The position numbers and the translations under genes were made by a program. Below the pieces are notes generated by a model. The model did not search any database and was not told the DNA's origin. It was given only the letters and a program-made list of their open reading frames with translations. Positions 35,239 through 43,975 of a DNA stretch of 64,000 bases are shown one piece after another. The stretch comes from Clostridium hydrogeniformans DSM 21757 (lineage in GTDB: Bacteria > Bacillota > Clostridia > Clostridiales > Clostridiaceae): the NCBI RefSeq assembly GCF_000686705.1, contig NZ_JMLJ01000012.1, positions 92,301-156,300 on the forward strand. Reading direction: 5' to 3'. Each line of letters begins with the position of its first letter. Within the stretch, counting starts at the first letter, position 1.

Positions 35239-35490
35239 TTACTTTCCTTCCTTTCTATTTCTTATCTCTAGGTTACTTACATATTTTTCATTAACCTCTT
35301 CTGATACAACTTCTGGAAAGCTCATATTAAAAGCTATCTCTTGCCCTACCTTTAGAGGATAATCTGTTATAAGCATTCTCATAGGAACTTTCAAGTATCC
35401 TAGTCTTCCTTTAAGGTCCATAGCTACAGCTCCATCTTGAACTTCAACTATAACACCTTCCATTTTTATTATCTTATCACCATATTTCAT
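35239..35490 (-). CDS. Small proline-reductase-associated protein
   Basis: An 83-aa protein starting MKYGDKIIKMEGVIVEVQDG, with DLKGRLGYLKVPMRMLI, probably a small beta-barrel. It resembles the short CBO2463/CBO2479-domain proteins that occur in some proline reductase operons. No catalytic residue is evident. It lies 23 bases after prdA and 1 base before prdB, so it is cotranscribed with the reductase subunits. Function is unknown; a chaperone or assembly role is only a guess. Confidence 0.7.
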   Translation of the reverse strand: MKYGDKIIKMEGVIVEVQDGAVAMDLKGRLGYLKVPMRMLITDYPLKVGQEIAFNMSFPEVVSEEVNEKYVSNLEIRNRKEGK

Positions 35491-35513
35491 ATTATGGCCT
35501 CTCTTTATCTAAA

Positions 35514-37664
35514 TTACTTTGTAGAGTATTTCTCTAATCTTTTTTCACTCATTGGTATTGTAGTTTCATTTGGTACTCTATCTATCTTGCTTCCATAAGC
35601 TTTTTCAACTGATTCTAAATTACTTTCCTTAACATTTGGATTCCACTTTCTTTCAGCTGTCTTTACATCTTCTCCTGCTATAGCAGACTTAACCATAGAT
35701 AAAGCTCTTATAGCATCTTCCTTACATAAAGTGTTACAAGAAAGAACCTCGTTCTCTATTCCACCCTCTGACTTGTTATTATCAACCATATACTTCATAT
35801 GCTTGTTTCCAACAACTAGAGCTCCTTGAACTGCACAGAATGACATTCCTACTGCTGGAACTCCTCTCATTCCTATTTGCTCTATGTGAGATGCGAAATC
35901 TATATGGTTGTTTCCAAATCCTTCAGTTGTAACTATGGCACCATCAACATCCATAAATTCGATCATCATTCCTAATCTTTCAGATACATAGAACTTTTCA
36001 GCATTTATTTGTGGAGATCCAACAAATATAACTCCTGCAAAGTCTATTTCTTCATCATGCAGCGCCTCTGTTACAAGTGGTTCTCTCCAGTAGTGTCTTG
36101 AACATTCCTTAGATGCTGGTCCTATACAAGTTAATGCGTGGATTCCTCCATCTAATACTTCAAGAGGAGATAACATTACAGGTACATTTCCAAGGTCAAC
36201 ATTTGGCTTACCTCCAAGTACTCCAACTGGTTCAACAGGTAATATTAAGTTATCGTGCATTGCACCTTGACCCATTATTTCCTTAACTATAACAACTTTC
36301 TTTTTACCTGGTCTTCTATACTCTACAAGTTCTTCAGTATTAACTACTAATGACTCATCAAGTGTCTTAAGAGCTTCTCTTATTTCTTGAGTTATGAAGT
36401 CAGTTGCTGCGTGAGCTGCTAGAGGACCTGGTCTTTCCATATTCATTCCTCTTGCTATAACAACTTCTGTCTTTATGAATATTTCACCCTTATCTGGTGC
36501 TCCTGGTCTTCCCCACATAATGTTTTCTTCTAATATTCCTTCTGAAGATCCAAATTCTCCAATTTGTACTCCGTCAACATCTGTACCAGTTACCATTATG
36601 ATGGCTCCATCTATAACTCTTGTAACTCCATTTCCTACCTTAGCATCCTCTTCTTTAGTCGCTATAGGTTGAACATCCATTATAGTTTCAGAATAAGTGT
36701 TATACTTATCTGGAGTTATTATATCAAGCTTTATAGACTCAACTAAGTGGCTTTGCTGTGCAGCATCTTCACATACATTTTCTCTTATATAAAGAGTTGT
36801 TCCTTCTATCTTAGTTTCATTTCCTTCAACTTTAACATTCTCTATCTTAAAATGTTTCTTTGTTAAAGATCTTACCTTCTTTTCAGCTACTACATTTTTA
36901 ACTTCTACCTTTTCCTCAGCTTTAGCTGGTGACTTAACCTCTGCTGCTTTAACAGCTACTGGTGCTACAGGTTTAGCCATTGGTGGAACTGGAGCTGATC
37001 CATTTAATGTTAATGGAACTTCAATGTCAATTCCCTTACCTTCAGCGATTTTTATCTTAAGTACTGAACCGCTTATGGTTGTTACAACGTTTTGTTGGTT
37101 TGGCATTATTTCTTCCTCCTCATATCCCTCTAGGATCCAACTTGTTACAGGAGTTAAAGCTGGAACTTCAACACTTAATGTCTTCCCTACAGCTTCCTGT
37201 CTTGTTAAAACATTATCTCCTAAATTAACAAGTAAAGAATCCTCTAATTGCTCAAAGTACATCGGATTTTCTAAATCTTCAGCATCAATTGTTTCTCCAG
37301 CCTTCTTATTAAATTTAAGAACAGCTTTCTCTTCTGGGCAACATAATTCATTAGTTTCTTCTTTTGATTCATTAGTTTCTTCTTTTAATTCTTTCTTTTC
37401 TTCATCTAACTCTTTGTAACCTTCAACTACATCTGGAGTTAATGGTGTTAAAGAATCTACTGTCTTTGTAAGCTTTGCTCCAATTATTTGCCCTACTTTA
37501 AGGCAGTTGTCAGGTATTGTTAACAATCCTGAGTCAACCATATCTGGAAATATATCCGGATCTTCTAAATTATCTGCTGAAAGTATAGTTCCAGCTTCTG
37601 CTCTACAACAAACAACAGCATGCTCATTTTTAAGAGACTCTGCATGTTCAGCACTCATTGACAT
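35514..37664 (-). CDS. prdA: D-proline reductase proprotein PrdA (pyruvoyl precursor)
   Basis: A 716-aa proprotein. The predicted self-cleavage site is before Cys513 (GGIHALT-CIGPASKE), giving a 204-aa (about 22 kDa) pyruvoyl subunit, close to the 23 kDa reported for C. sticklandii, and a large N-terminal subunit. Residues about 16-84 and 113-183 are a tandem repeat of one domain (DNLEDPDIFPDMVDSGLLTI / EDLENPMYFEQLEDSLLVNL; SLTPLTPDVVEGYKE / ALTPVTSWILEGYEE), followed by a Pro/Ala/Lys-rich linker (223-265). AGGAGG precedes the start. It follows prdC by 24 bases. PrdA and PrdB together reduce D-proline. Confidence 0.95.
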   Translation of the reverse strand: MSMSAEHAESLKNEHAVVCCRAEAGTILSADNLEDPDIFPDMVDSGLLTIPDNCLKVGQIIGAKLTKTVDSLTPLTPDVVEGYKELDEEKKELKEETNESKEETNELCCPEEKAVLKFNKKAGETIDAEDLENPMYFEQLEDSLLVNLGDNVLTRQEAVGKTLSVEVPALTPVTSWILEGYEEEEIMPNQQNVVTTISGSVLKIKIAEGKGIDIEVPLTLNGSAPVPPMAKPVAPVAVKAAEVKSPAKAEEKVEVKNVVAEKKVRSLTKKHFKIENVKVEGNETKIEGTTLYIRENVCEDAAQQSHLVESIKLDIITPDKYNTYSETIMDVQPIATKEEDAKVGNGVTRVIDGAIIMVTGTDVDGVQIGEFGSSEGILEENIMWGRPGAPDKGEIFIKTEVVIARGMNMERPGPLAAHAATDFITQEIREALKTLDESLVVNTEELVEYRRPGKKKVVIVKEIMGQGAMHDNLILPVEPVGVLGGKPNVDLGNVPVMLSPLEVLDGGIHALTCIGPASKECSRHYWREPLVTEALHDEEIDFAGVIFVGSPQINAEKFYVSERLGMMIEFMDVDGAIVTTEGFGNNHIDFASHIEQIGMRGVPAVGMSFCAVQGALVVGNKHMKYMVDNNKSEGGIENEVLSCNTLCKEDAIRALSMVKSAIAGEDVKTAERKWNPNVKESNLESVEKAYGSKIDRVPNETTIPMSEKRLEKYSTK

Positions 37665-37688
37665 ATCTCATTTCCTCCTTCTAAGTTG

Positions 37689-38990
37689 TTATTCAACTTC
37701 TAATCTTCTAGTTAATTTATGGTCTACTGTTCTAAAGATATGGTCTGTTGCGTGATATACGCCCACACCCATCTTTGGAGCACAGTTCATAACAGTATTA
37801 GAACAATCACTACAGTTAGATATTAATATTCTTTCTGCACCCATTTTCTTTAGCTGTAAAACTACAGCCGTTTGGCCAGGTCAGTCACCTGGTGTCTTAC
37901 ATTTTAAAGCTGTTTTTATATGTTCTACATTTTTACACTCTACAGCTCCAACCACATCTGAATTCATCTTTCCAGCAATCTCTCTTAATCTATCCTCATT
38001 TGCACCGCAGGCACAAACTAATAAGCCAAGCTTTCCTTTAAATTCTGGAAGTTCAATAGTTGGTATTGCCCCACCTGATGTTTTGGTAACACTTGCATTT
38101 TCAAGGTTGTCTGATTTTCCAGTATATGGTCCACCTATAACAAGCTCTCCATATGTACCATCAATTCCTCCAGCCTTTTCTACAAGTTCTGATACCTTAC
38201 TTCCTACTGGAACATCAAAGAAGACTACTGTCTCTTTTCCACTCTTAAGCTTTCCTGCTACCGAAAAGTCTTTATCTATAACTGGTTTTCTATCCTCAAC
38301 TGCTCTCTTTATATTAGCAAGGGTTTCAGTATTTAAAACAACACACTTAGCTTCTAATGGAAGTTGGTCTGGTCTTAACCACTGTCCAAATATTCCATTT
38401 ATAAGTGCTCTCTCTTCCCCCATTGGATACAAATCTTGAAGTTCTTTCACTTCTATATTATTTACTCCACTTAATGCTTTATTTATAGATTCTATAGCCT
38501 TCTTATTCTTAGCTTTTATTCCAATATACGCCTTTGGAGCCTTTGTAGCTTCCATAGCATACCTTATTCCCTTTATAACTATTTCTGGATTTTCCTCTAA
38601 GATTCTTATATTATGCTTTAATAAAGGTTCACACTCAACACAATTGGCTATTATATATCCATCAGGTATATCAGCCTTAAGTTTTACATGAGCTGGAAAT
38701 CCTGCTCCACCTGCACCTACTATTCCTGCCTCAAATACATAATCTATAACTGAATCACACTCTCTTATCTTCATATAATCTTTGCTTTGATTTTCATCAG
38801 CTAAAATTATTATTTCATTATCATTAACCTTTGATACCACTCCATTAACACTAGAATGTATCTTAGCACCTAAACCTTTAGTTGGATCTGCTATACATTC
38901 CCCTCTTTGAACCTTCTGTCCTTCTTTCACAATTGGTTCACATGGTGCACCTACATGCATCTTTAGAGGAAACTTGAACATCTTGTCCAT
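37689..38990 (-). CDS. prdC: PrdC, RnfC-like electron-transfer selenoprotein (in-frame UGA = Sec)
   Basis: A 433-aa protein related to RnfC/NqrA-type subunits: KFPLKMHVGAPCEPIVKEGQ and VGAGGAGFPAHVKLK near residues 90-105. The frame meets UGA at 37881-37883 (residue 370, context KTPGD-U-PGQTAVVLQLKK) and continues to TAA at 37689-37691. The extension holds ISNCSDCSNTVMNCAPKMG, a thiol-rich segment that could work with the Sec. A perfect 6-bp hairpin follows the UGA. PrdC is thought to deliver electrons to the proline reductase. It is the first gene of the operon and sits behind a sigma-54 promoter. Plain gene calling truncates it at 369 aa. Confidence 0.93.
37853..37868 (-). promoter_or_regulatory. 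Candidate bacterial SECIS hairpin of prdC
   Basis: Minus strand GCTGTA-GTTT-TACAGC, perfect 6-bp stem with a 4-base loop, beginning 13 bases after the UGA. Its CTGTA/TACAG core is identical to the prdB hairpin. Confidence 0.7.
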
Positions 38991-39025
38991 ACACTCACCT
39001 CCGATTGAATTACGATATTATATAC

Positions 39026-39041
39026 AGCAATTACCGTGCCA
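39026..39041 (-). promoter_or_regulatory. Sigma-54 promoter of the prd operon
   Basis: The minus strand reads TTTTGGCACGGTAATTGCTG, an almost perfect match to TGGCAC-N5-TTGCW. The -24 GG and -12 GC are 12 bp apart. It lies 36 bases upstream of the prdC start. Confidence 0.93.
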
Positions 39042-39145
39042 AAACTTTTAATATCAGAAAAATTTATTAAAAACCCTTGTAGAATAGGTATGTGCAATAG
39101 TGTGAATTTTTATTCAAAAAATAGATTCCAAATATAAAATCGTCA

Positions 39146-39241
39146 TTTTTTCGACACTTATTTGCATTTTTCATTGTTAATAATATGTCAAGCATTGATG
39201 AATCAACACCTAACCATATTTTTCTATATAGTGTCAAAAAA
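39146..39241. promoter_or_regulatory. Candidate PrdR upstream activator sites
   Basis: Two inversely oriented near-identical elements, TTTTTTCGACACT at 39146-39158 and AGTGTCAAAAAA at 39230-39241, lie 105-200 bp upstream of the prd sigma-54 promoter. A further dyad TGAAT-TTTT-ATTCA sits near 39103. Assignment to PrdR is inferred from position. Confidence 0.4.
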
Positions 39242-39246
39242 TAAAC

Positions 39247-39272
39247 ACACCTGTCAAATTATTGACAGGTGT
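39247..39272 (-). terminator. Terminator overlapping the prdR stop codon
   Basis: Perfect 11-bp stem (ACACCTGTCAA and complement) with the prdR TAA inside the loop. T-rich sequence follows on the minus strand. Confidence 0.8.
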
Positions 39273-41031
39273 CTACAAGTCCATATTGCTTTAATTTATA
39301 ATATAATGTAGTTCTTTTAATTTTAAGTATCTCAGCTGCCTTTGCTTTATTCCCTTTTGTAATCTCCATAACCTCTTTAATTATGTTGTACTCAAGGTTT
39401 TTCACTCTTTCTTCTATATTATATTTATCGTCTTTTTCTTCCTGTATTTTCTCTTTAACTACTGAGGTATTAAGTATATACTCCGGTATGCTACTTATAG
39501 ATATATGTCCCTTGTTAGAAAGAACCACAATCCTCTGAATTACATTTTTAAGTTCTCTTATATTTCCTTCCCAGGTATAATCAGAAAGTATTTCATATAT
39601 ATCTTCATCTATATTGTTAACTTCAATACCCTCATATTTTGATATGTTATTAACAAAATAATTAATTAAATCTCTAATATCTTCCTTTCTTTCCCTAAGA
39701 GCTGGAAGTTCTAACTGAACAACTGCTAACCTATAAAATAAATCATCCCTAAAACTTTTATCCTTTATTGCTTCCCTTAAATTTTTATTTGTAGCTGCAA
39801 TTATTCTAGTATTAGTATGGATTGCTTTTTCACTTCCCAATCTATATACAACCCCATCTTGAAGAACTCTTAAAAGTTTACTTTGCATTCCAATTGGCAT
39901 ATCACCTATCTCATCTAAAAATAAGGTTCCATTATTTGCAAACTCAAACATACCAATTTTCCCTTTTTTAACAGCCCCAGTAAAAGCCCCTTCTACATAT
40001 CCAAAAAGTTCACTTTCAAGAAGTTGCTCTGGTATAGCACTACAGTTAACAGCCACAAACTGTCCTTGTCTACCACTAGCTTCATGTATTGCTTTAGCAA
40101 AAACTTCTTTTCCTGTTCCACTTTCTCCCGTTATAAGAACTGATGCAGTGGTGGATGCAACTTTTTGACAAAGAGCTATAGAGTCTATCATCTTTTTACT
40201 CTTTCCTATTATATGAGGAAATTTATAATTATTTGCAATTTCCCTATTATAGGCATTACTTAAAAGCTCCACCTTTTCATTTGCACTTTCTAATTCCTTG
40301 GATAACGCAACCACCTCAGTTATATCTCTGTCAGTGGACACAACAGCAATAACTTGTTTTTTAGAATTATATATAGGTACCGCACTTAAAATAACAGACT
40401 TACCTTTTATAGGTTCATGTCTTATATTTTCTATAATTTCACCATCTTTTAATGCTTTTAAGATTATAGCATTAGTAAAGTGATTTTCTATAGGTCCCCC
40501 AATAACCTCTTCTGCCTTTAATTTATATAATTTTTCTGCACTCTTATTCCAATAACTTACTACACCTTTTTCATCACATATACATACTGCTTCATGGATA
40601 TTATCTAAAATATTATTTTGCAAATCAAACATTTCATCTATTTTTAGATAAAAGGTATCTCTAAGATTATTAGATGTTATAACCCCTATAACCTTCTCAT
40701 TTTCTACTACTGGTATTCTTCCAATACCATTATCTATCATAATATCTCTAGCTACCCTTGCAGATTCCTCTGGTCCTATAGTTATTAGGTTCTCTATCAT
40801 GTGATCCTTTATAAGATCTTTTATATAGTTATTTCTTCTTGATACACGAGCTAAATCCTTTCTTGTGAACATTCCTAGCAGTTTCTCACCTTCATCTACA
40901 ACAATAACCTCATCTAAGTTATTGTTTACAATAAGATCAGCAACATCACTTAAAGTACTTTTCTCTTCTACCTTTATAAAATTTACATTCATTATATCTT
41001 TTACTCTATAAAGCAATTCAGATAAATTCAT
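39259..41031 (-). CDS. prdR: PrdR, sigma-54-dependent activator of proline reductase genes
   Basis: A 590-aa enhancer-binding protein. Two CBS domains (about 8-65 and 75-130) come first, then a PAS domain (about 140-240, NIHEAVCICDEKGVVSYWNKS) and the AAA+ ATPase with Walker A TGESGTGKE near 301-309 and GAFTGA at 348-353. A Fis-type DNA-binding helix pair closes the protein (KGNKAKAAEILKIKRTTLYYKL). PrdR is known in C. difficile as the proline-responsive activator of prd genes. It lies upstream of prdC in the same direction with its own terminator. The CBS and PAS domains are the likely sensors. Confidence 0.92.
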   Translation of the reverse strand: MNLSELLYRVKDIMNVNFIKVEEKSTLSDVADLIVNNNLDEVIVVDEGEKLLGMFTRKDLARVSRRNNYIKDLIKDHMIENLITIGPEESARVARDIMIDNGIGRIPVVENEKVIGVITSNNLRDTFYLKIDEMFDLQNNILDNIHEAVCICDEKGVVSYWNKSAEKLYKLKAEEVIGGPIENHFTNAIILKALKDGEIIENIRHEPIKGKSVILSAVPIYNSKKQVIAVVSTDRDITEVVALSKELESANEKVELLSNAYNREIANNYKFPHIIGKSKKMIDSIALCQKVASTTASVLITGESGTGKEVFAKAIHEASGRQGQFVAVNCSAIPEQLLESELFGYVEGAFTGAVKKGKIGMFEFANNGTLFLDEIGDMPIGMQSKLLRVLQDGVVYRLGSEKAIHTNTRIIAATNKNLREAIKDKSFRDDLFYRLAVVQLELPALRERKEDIRDLINYFVNNISKYEGIEVNNIDEDIYEILSDYTWEGNIRELKNVIQRIVVLSNKGHISISSIPEYILNTSVVKEKIQEEKDDKYNIEERVKNLEYNIIKEVMEITKGNKAKAAEILKIKRTTLYYKLKQYGLVDTCQ

Positions 41032-41045
41032 TTAAATCTCCACCT

Positions 41046-41561
41046 CTATTTTCTAAGACCATACCCTCCATAAACTACCTTTGTATCATTTATAGATACT
41101 ACACAATTGTAACTTGATTCCTCTATTAAAGATACTATTTCATTTTTTCTCTTTCTTTTTAAGTGTACTATTAACATTTTTTTATGCTCAATTTTCCCTT
41201 CCCCATCAATCGTGGTAACCCCAACCTGTTTTTCTCTCAGCATAGCTGCTATGGCATCACCTTGTTCTCTAGATGCTATTATATTTAGAGTTATTAAACC
41301 TAAAGCTAACCTCTCTTCTATTATAGCTCCTACATAATTTCCAAGAGAAAATCCAAGGGAATAGAATACAACCTTAATAGGATCTTCTATAACATTAGAA
41401 ATTATAGATCCTATTAAATAAAGCCAAATTACAACTTCAGCAAATCCAATTAATGACCCCCAAAATTTTTCTCCTCTAGTTATAAGAACCATCCTAACCG
41501 TAGCTAAGGATACCTCTAAAACTTTAGCAAAAAAGATAGCAAAATAACTAAGCAAAACCAT
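41046..41561 (-). CDS. UPF0316 (DUF2179) membrane protein
   Basis: A 171-aa protein with about three hydrophobic segments in residues 1-90 (LSYFAIFFAKVLEVSLATVR, WGSLIGFAEVVIWLYLIGSII, VVFYSLGFSLGNYVGAIIEERLALG) and a soluble DUF2179 domain after that (VGVTTIDGEGKIEHKKMLIV). It belongs to the UPF0316 family of unknown function. It ends 14 bases before prdR and is probably cotranscribed with it, but no functional link is known. The YitT protein at 19352-20203 carries the same kind of C-terminal domain. Confidence 0.8.
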   Translation of the reverse strand: MVLLSYFAIFFAKVLEVSLATVRMVLITRGEKFWGSLIGFAEVVIWLYLIGSIISNVIEDPIKVVFYSLGFSLGNYVGAIIEERLALGLITLNIIASREQGDAIAAMLREKQVGVTTIDGEGKIEHKKMLIVHLKRKRKNEIVSLIEESSYNCVVSINDTKVVYGGYGLRK

Positions 41562-41608
41562 AAATCCCCCTCCATCCTTAAATGTTTTTTTAATATTTTA
41601 TCCCTTAA

Positions 41609-41664
41609 TTATGGTGCTCATTATAATTAATTAACATTAAATTTAATTATAATGAACACCATAA
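41609..41664. repeat. Long imperfect inverted repeat upstream of the UPF0316 gene
   Basis: Arms of about 24 bp (TTATGGTG-c-TCATTATAATTAA and partner) with a short AT loop, 50-100 bases upstream of the UPF0316 start on the minus strand. It has no T-run after it. It could be an operator or leader hairpin. Confidence 0.5.
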
Positions 41665-41885
41665 ATAGAATACACTATTTTAAAATTAGCATATCCTATA
41701 GTTACCCCTAAATATAATGATTTATTATGCTTATATGTACTTTTCCAATAATAATATAAACATAACTAAATATTAGTCTTTATTTGCATAATTTATTATC
41801 TTAATTATACTATACTCCCCTTATTATTTAAAGATAAATACTACAGTAACTTTATTATTTAGAACCAAAGAATTTTATAACATTC

Positions 41886-41914
41886 TTGACAAGGATTACT
41901 TTATAATATATTAT
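41886..41914 (+). promoter_or_regulatory. Sigma-A promoter of proS
   Basis: TTGACA (41886-41891), 17-bp spacer, TATTAT (41909-41914). The -10 overlaps an 18-bp AT palindrome (41900-41917), and a 14-bp part of it is repeated at 41929-41942. Confidence 0.7.
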
Positions 41915-41947
41915 AAAGTAATAAAAATATAATATATTATAAACTAT

Positions 41948-42178
41948 GATAAGGACTAGTAAAAAATCACTATTTTTTAAGAGAGGGAATAGATTTGGTG
42001 AAATATTCCTAAAGATATATTTTTGAACCTACCTTTGAGTTCTGTTACGATTAAGTTACAGCGGATTTTTACCGTTAAAGATTTTAGAGCCGAACATAAA
42101 TTAATTAGTTATGTTAATTAGGGTGGTACCGCCGATATTTAAGCCTCGGTCCCTTCATTGGGATTGAAGGCTTTTTTT
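41948..42178 (+). promoter_or_regulatory. T-box leader of proS (Pro specifier CCU)
   Basis: Stem I closes by GGACU (41953-41957) with AGUUC (42038-42042). The specifier loop reads GAA-CCU-ACC, so codon CCU (42028-42030) reads uncharged tRNA-Pro. The T-box AGGGTGGTACCGCCG lies at 42120-42134, with TGG available to pair with the tRNA end. The terminator runs AAGCCTCGGTCCC / GGGATTGAAGGCTT at 42141-42172, followed by T7. Fits the gene it precedes. Confidence 0.93.
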
Positions 42179-42251
42179 ATATTCAAAAATATATTTTTTA
42201 AACTTATTACTAAGATTTGTTGTATTTGTTATTATTTAAGGAGGTATTAAT

Positions 42252-43691
42252 ATGTCAAAAGATAAGAAGTTAGTTGAAGCAATTACTTCTATGGATGTGG
42301 ATTTTACACAATGGTACACTGATGTTGTTAAAAAAGCTGAGCTGGTTGATTACGCTCCTGTTAGAGGTTGTATGGTTATAAGACCTTATGGATATGCTAT
42401 ATGGGAAAATATTCAAAAAGTTCTTGATAAGAGTTTTAAGGAAACTGGTCATGAAAATGTATATATGCCACTTTTAATCCCAGAAAGTCTTTTAAAGAAA
42501 GAGGCTGACCACGTAGAAGGTTTTGCTCCAGAAGTTGCTTGGGTTACCCATGGTGGTTCTGAAGAACTTACAGAAAGATTATGTGTAAGACCTACTTCTG
42601 AGGTTTTATTCTGTGATCATTATAGTAATATAATTCAATCTTATAAAGATCTTCCAAAATTATATAATCAATGGTGTTCAGTTATAAGATGGGAAAAAAC
42701 TACTAGACCATTTTTAAGAAATCTTGAATTCTTATGGCAAGAAGGTCATACTATGCATGCATCTCGTGAGGAAGCTGAAGAGGAAACTTTAAGAATCTTA
42801 GATATATATGCAAACTTCTGTGAAGAAACTTTAGCAATCCCTGTAGTTAAAGGAAAGAAAACAGATAAAGAAAAGTTTGCTGGTGCTCTAGCAACTTATA
42901 CTATAGAAAGCTTAATGCATGATGGTAAAGCTCTACAATGCGGTACATCTCATAACTTTGGAGATGGATTTGCCAAAGCTTTTGATGTAACCTTCACTGA
43001 TAAGGATGGCAAAATAAAAAATTGTTTCCAAACATCTTGGGGAGTTTCAACTAGAATTATGGGAGCTATAATAATGGTACATGGAGATGATAATGGTCTT
43101 GTACTACCTCCAAGAATAGCACCAACAGAAGTTGTAATAGTTCCTGTTGCTATGCATAAAGAAGGGGTTCTTGAAAAAGCTACAGAACTTAAAGATAAAC
43201 TAAGTAAATCCTTAAGAGTTAAGTTAGATAGTTCTGATAAGAGCCCTGGATGGAAGTTCTCTGAATATGAAATGAAGGGAGTTCCTCTAAGACTTGAAAT
43301 AGGCCCAAAGGACATAGAAAAAAATCAATGTGTCCTTGTTAGACGTGATACAAGAGAAAAACTATTTGTATCCCTTGATGACTTAGACGTAGAGATTCCA
43401 AGAATACTAGATGATATTCATAATTCTCTACTTGAAAAGGCAAGAACTTCTCAAAACAGTAAAACTTCTGATGCTGAGAACTTAGATGAGTTTAAAGCAA
43501 GCCTTGATAAACAACCTGGTTTCGTTCGTGCTATGTGGTGCGGTGATGTAGAATGCGAAAATAAGATTAAAGAAGTTGCAGTGGCTACTTCTAGATGTAT
43601 GCCATTCCACGATACTGAAAGAATATCTGAAACTTGTGTTTGTTGTGGAAAAGAAGCTAAATCTCTAGTTTATTGGGGTCGTGCTTATTAA
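42252..43691 (+). CDS. proS: Prolyl-tRNA synthetase (short, archaeal/eukaryotic type)
   Basis: A 479-aa class II synthetase that charges tRNA-Pro. The form is the short ProS type without the large editing insertion: [19 protein letters not shown], then [41 protein letters not shown], a zinc-like [14 protein letters not shown] near the C terminus and a terminal Tyr. AAGGAGG precedes the ATG. It is controlled by the T-box leader. Its place next to prdR and prd suits a proline-consuming organism, where tRNA-Pro charging must compete with catabolism. Confidence 0.95.
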   Translation: MSKDKKLVEAITSMDVDFTQWYTDVVKKAELVDYAPVRGCMVIRPYGYAIWENIQKVLDKSFKETGHENVYMPLLIPESLLKKEADHVEGFAPEVAWVTHGGSEELTERLCVRPTSEVLFCDHYSNIIQSYKDLPKLYNQWCSVIRWEKTTRPFLRNLEFLWQEGHTMHASREEAEEETLRILDIYANFCEETLAIPVVKGKKTDKEKFAGALATYTIESLMHDGKALQCGTSHNFGDGFAKAFDVTFTDKDGKIKNCFQTSWGVSTRIMGAIIMVHGDDNGLVLPPRIAPTEVVIVPVAMHKEGVLEKATELKDKLSKSLRVKLDSSDKSPGWKFSEYEMKGVPLRLEIGPKDIEKNQCVLVRRDTREKLFVSLDDLDVEIPRILDDIHNSLLEKARTSQNSKTSDAENLDEFKASLDKQPGFVRAMWCGDVECENKIKEVAVATSRCMPFHDTERISETCVCCGKEAKSLVYWGRAY

Positions 43692-43701
43692 AAATAAATA
43701 T

Positions 43702-43747
43702 AGAAGAAAAGGTGTGGTAGTTTATATCTACTACACCTTTTCTTCTT
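43702..43747 (+). terminator. Terminator of proS
   Basis: Stem GAAGAAAAGGTGTGGTAG / CTACTACACCTTTTCTTC, one mismatch, 10 bases after the stop codon. Confidence 0.85.
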
Positions 43748-43975
43748 CTGCTCTCCTTTAAATTAAATATATACTAAGGTTCTATAATATTTAATTACGG
43801 CTGATTTTATGTATTTAAGTAATTAATGATAAATTAACATGCCCTTACTTAAAATGATTTACTTTTAGTTAAAATTAATTTAAGATAAATTAATTTTAAC
43901 TCTTTTAACTACAAGTAACATTTTACCCATATATTTCATATTATATGTAGTGTAAATAATTCTTAGGAGTATTGT

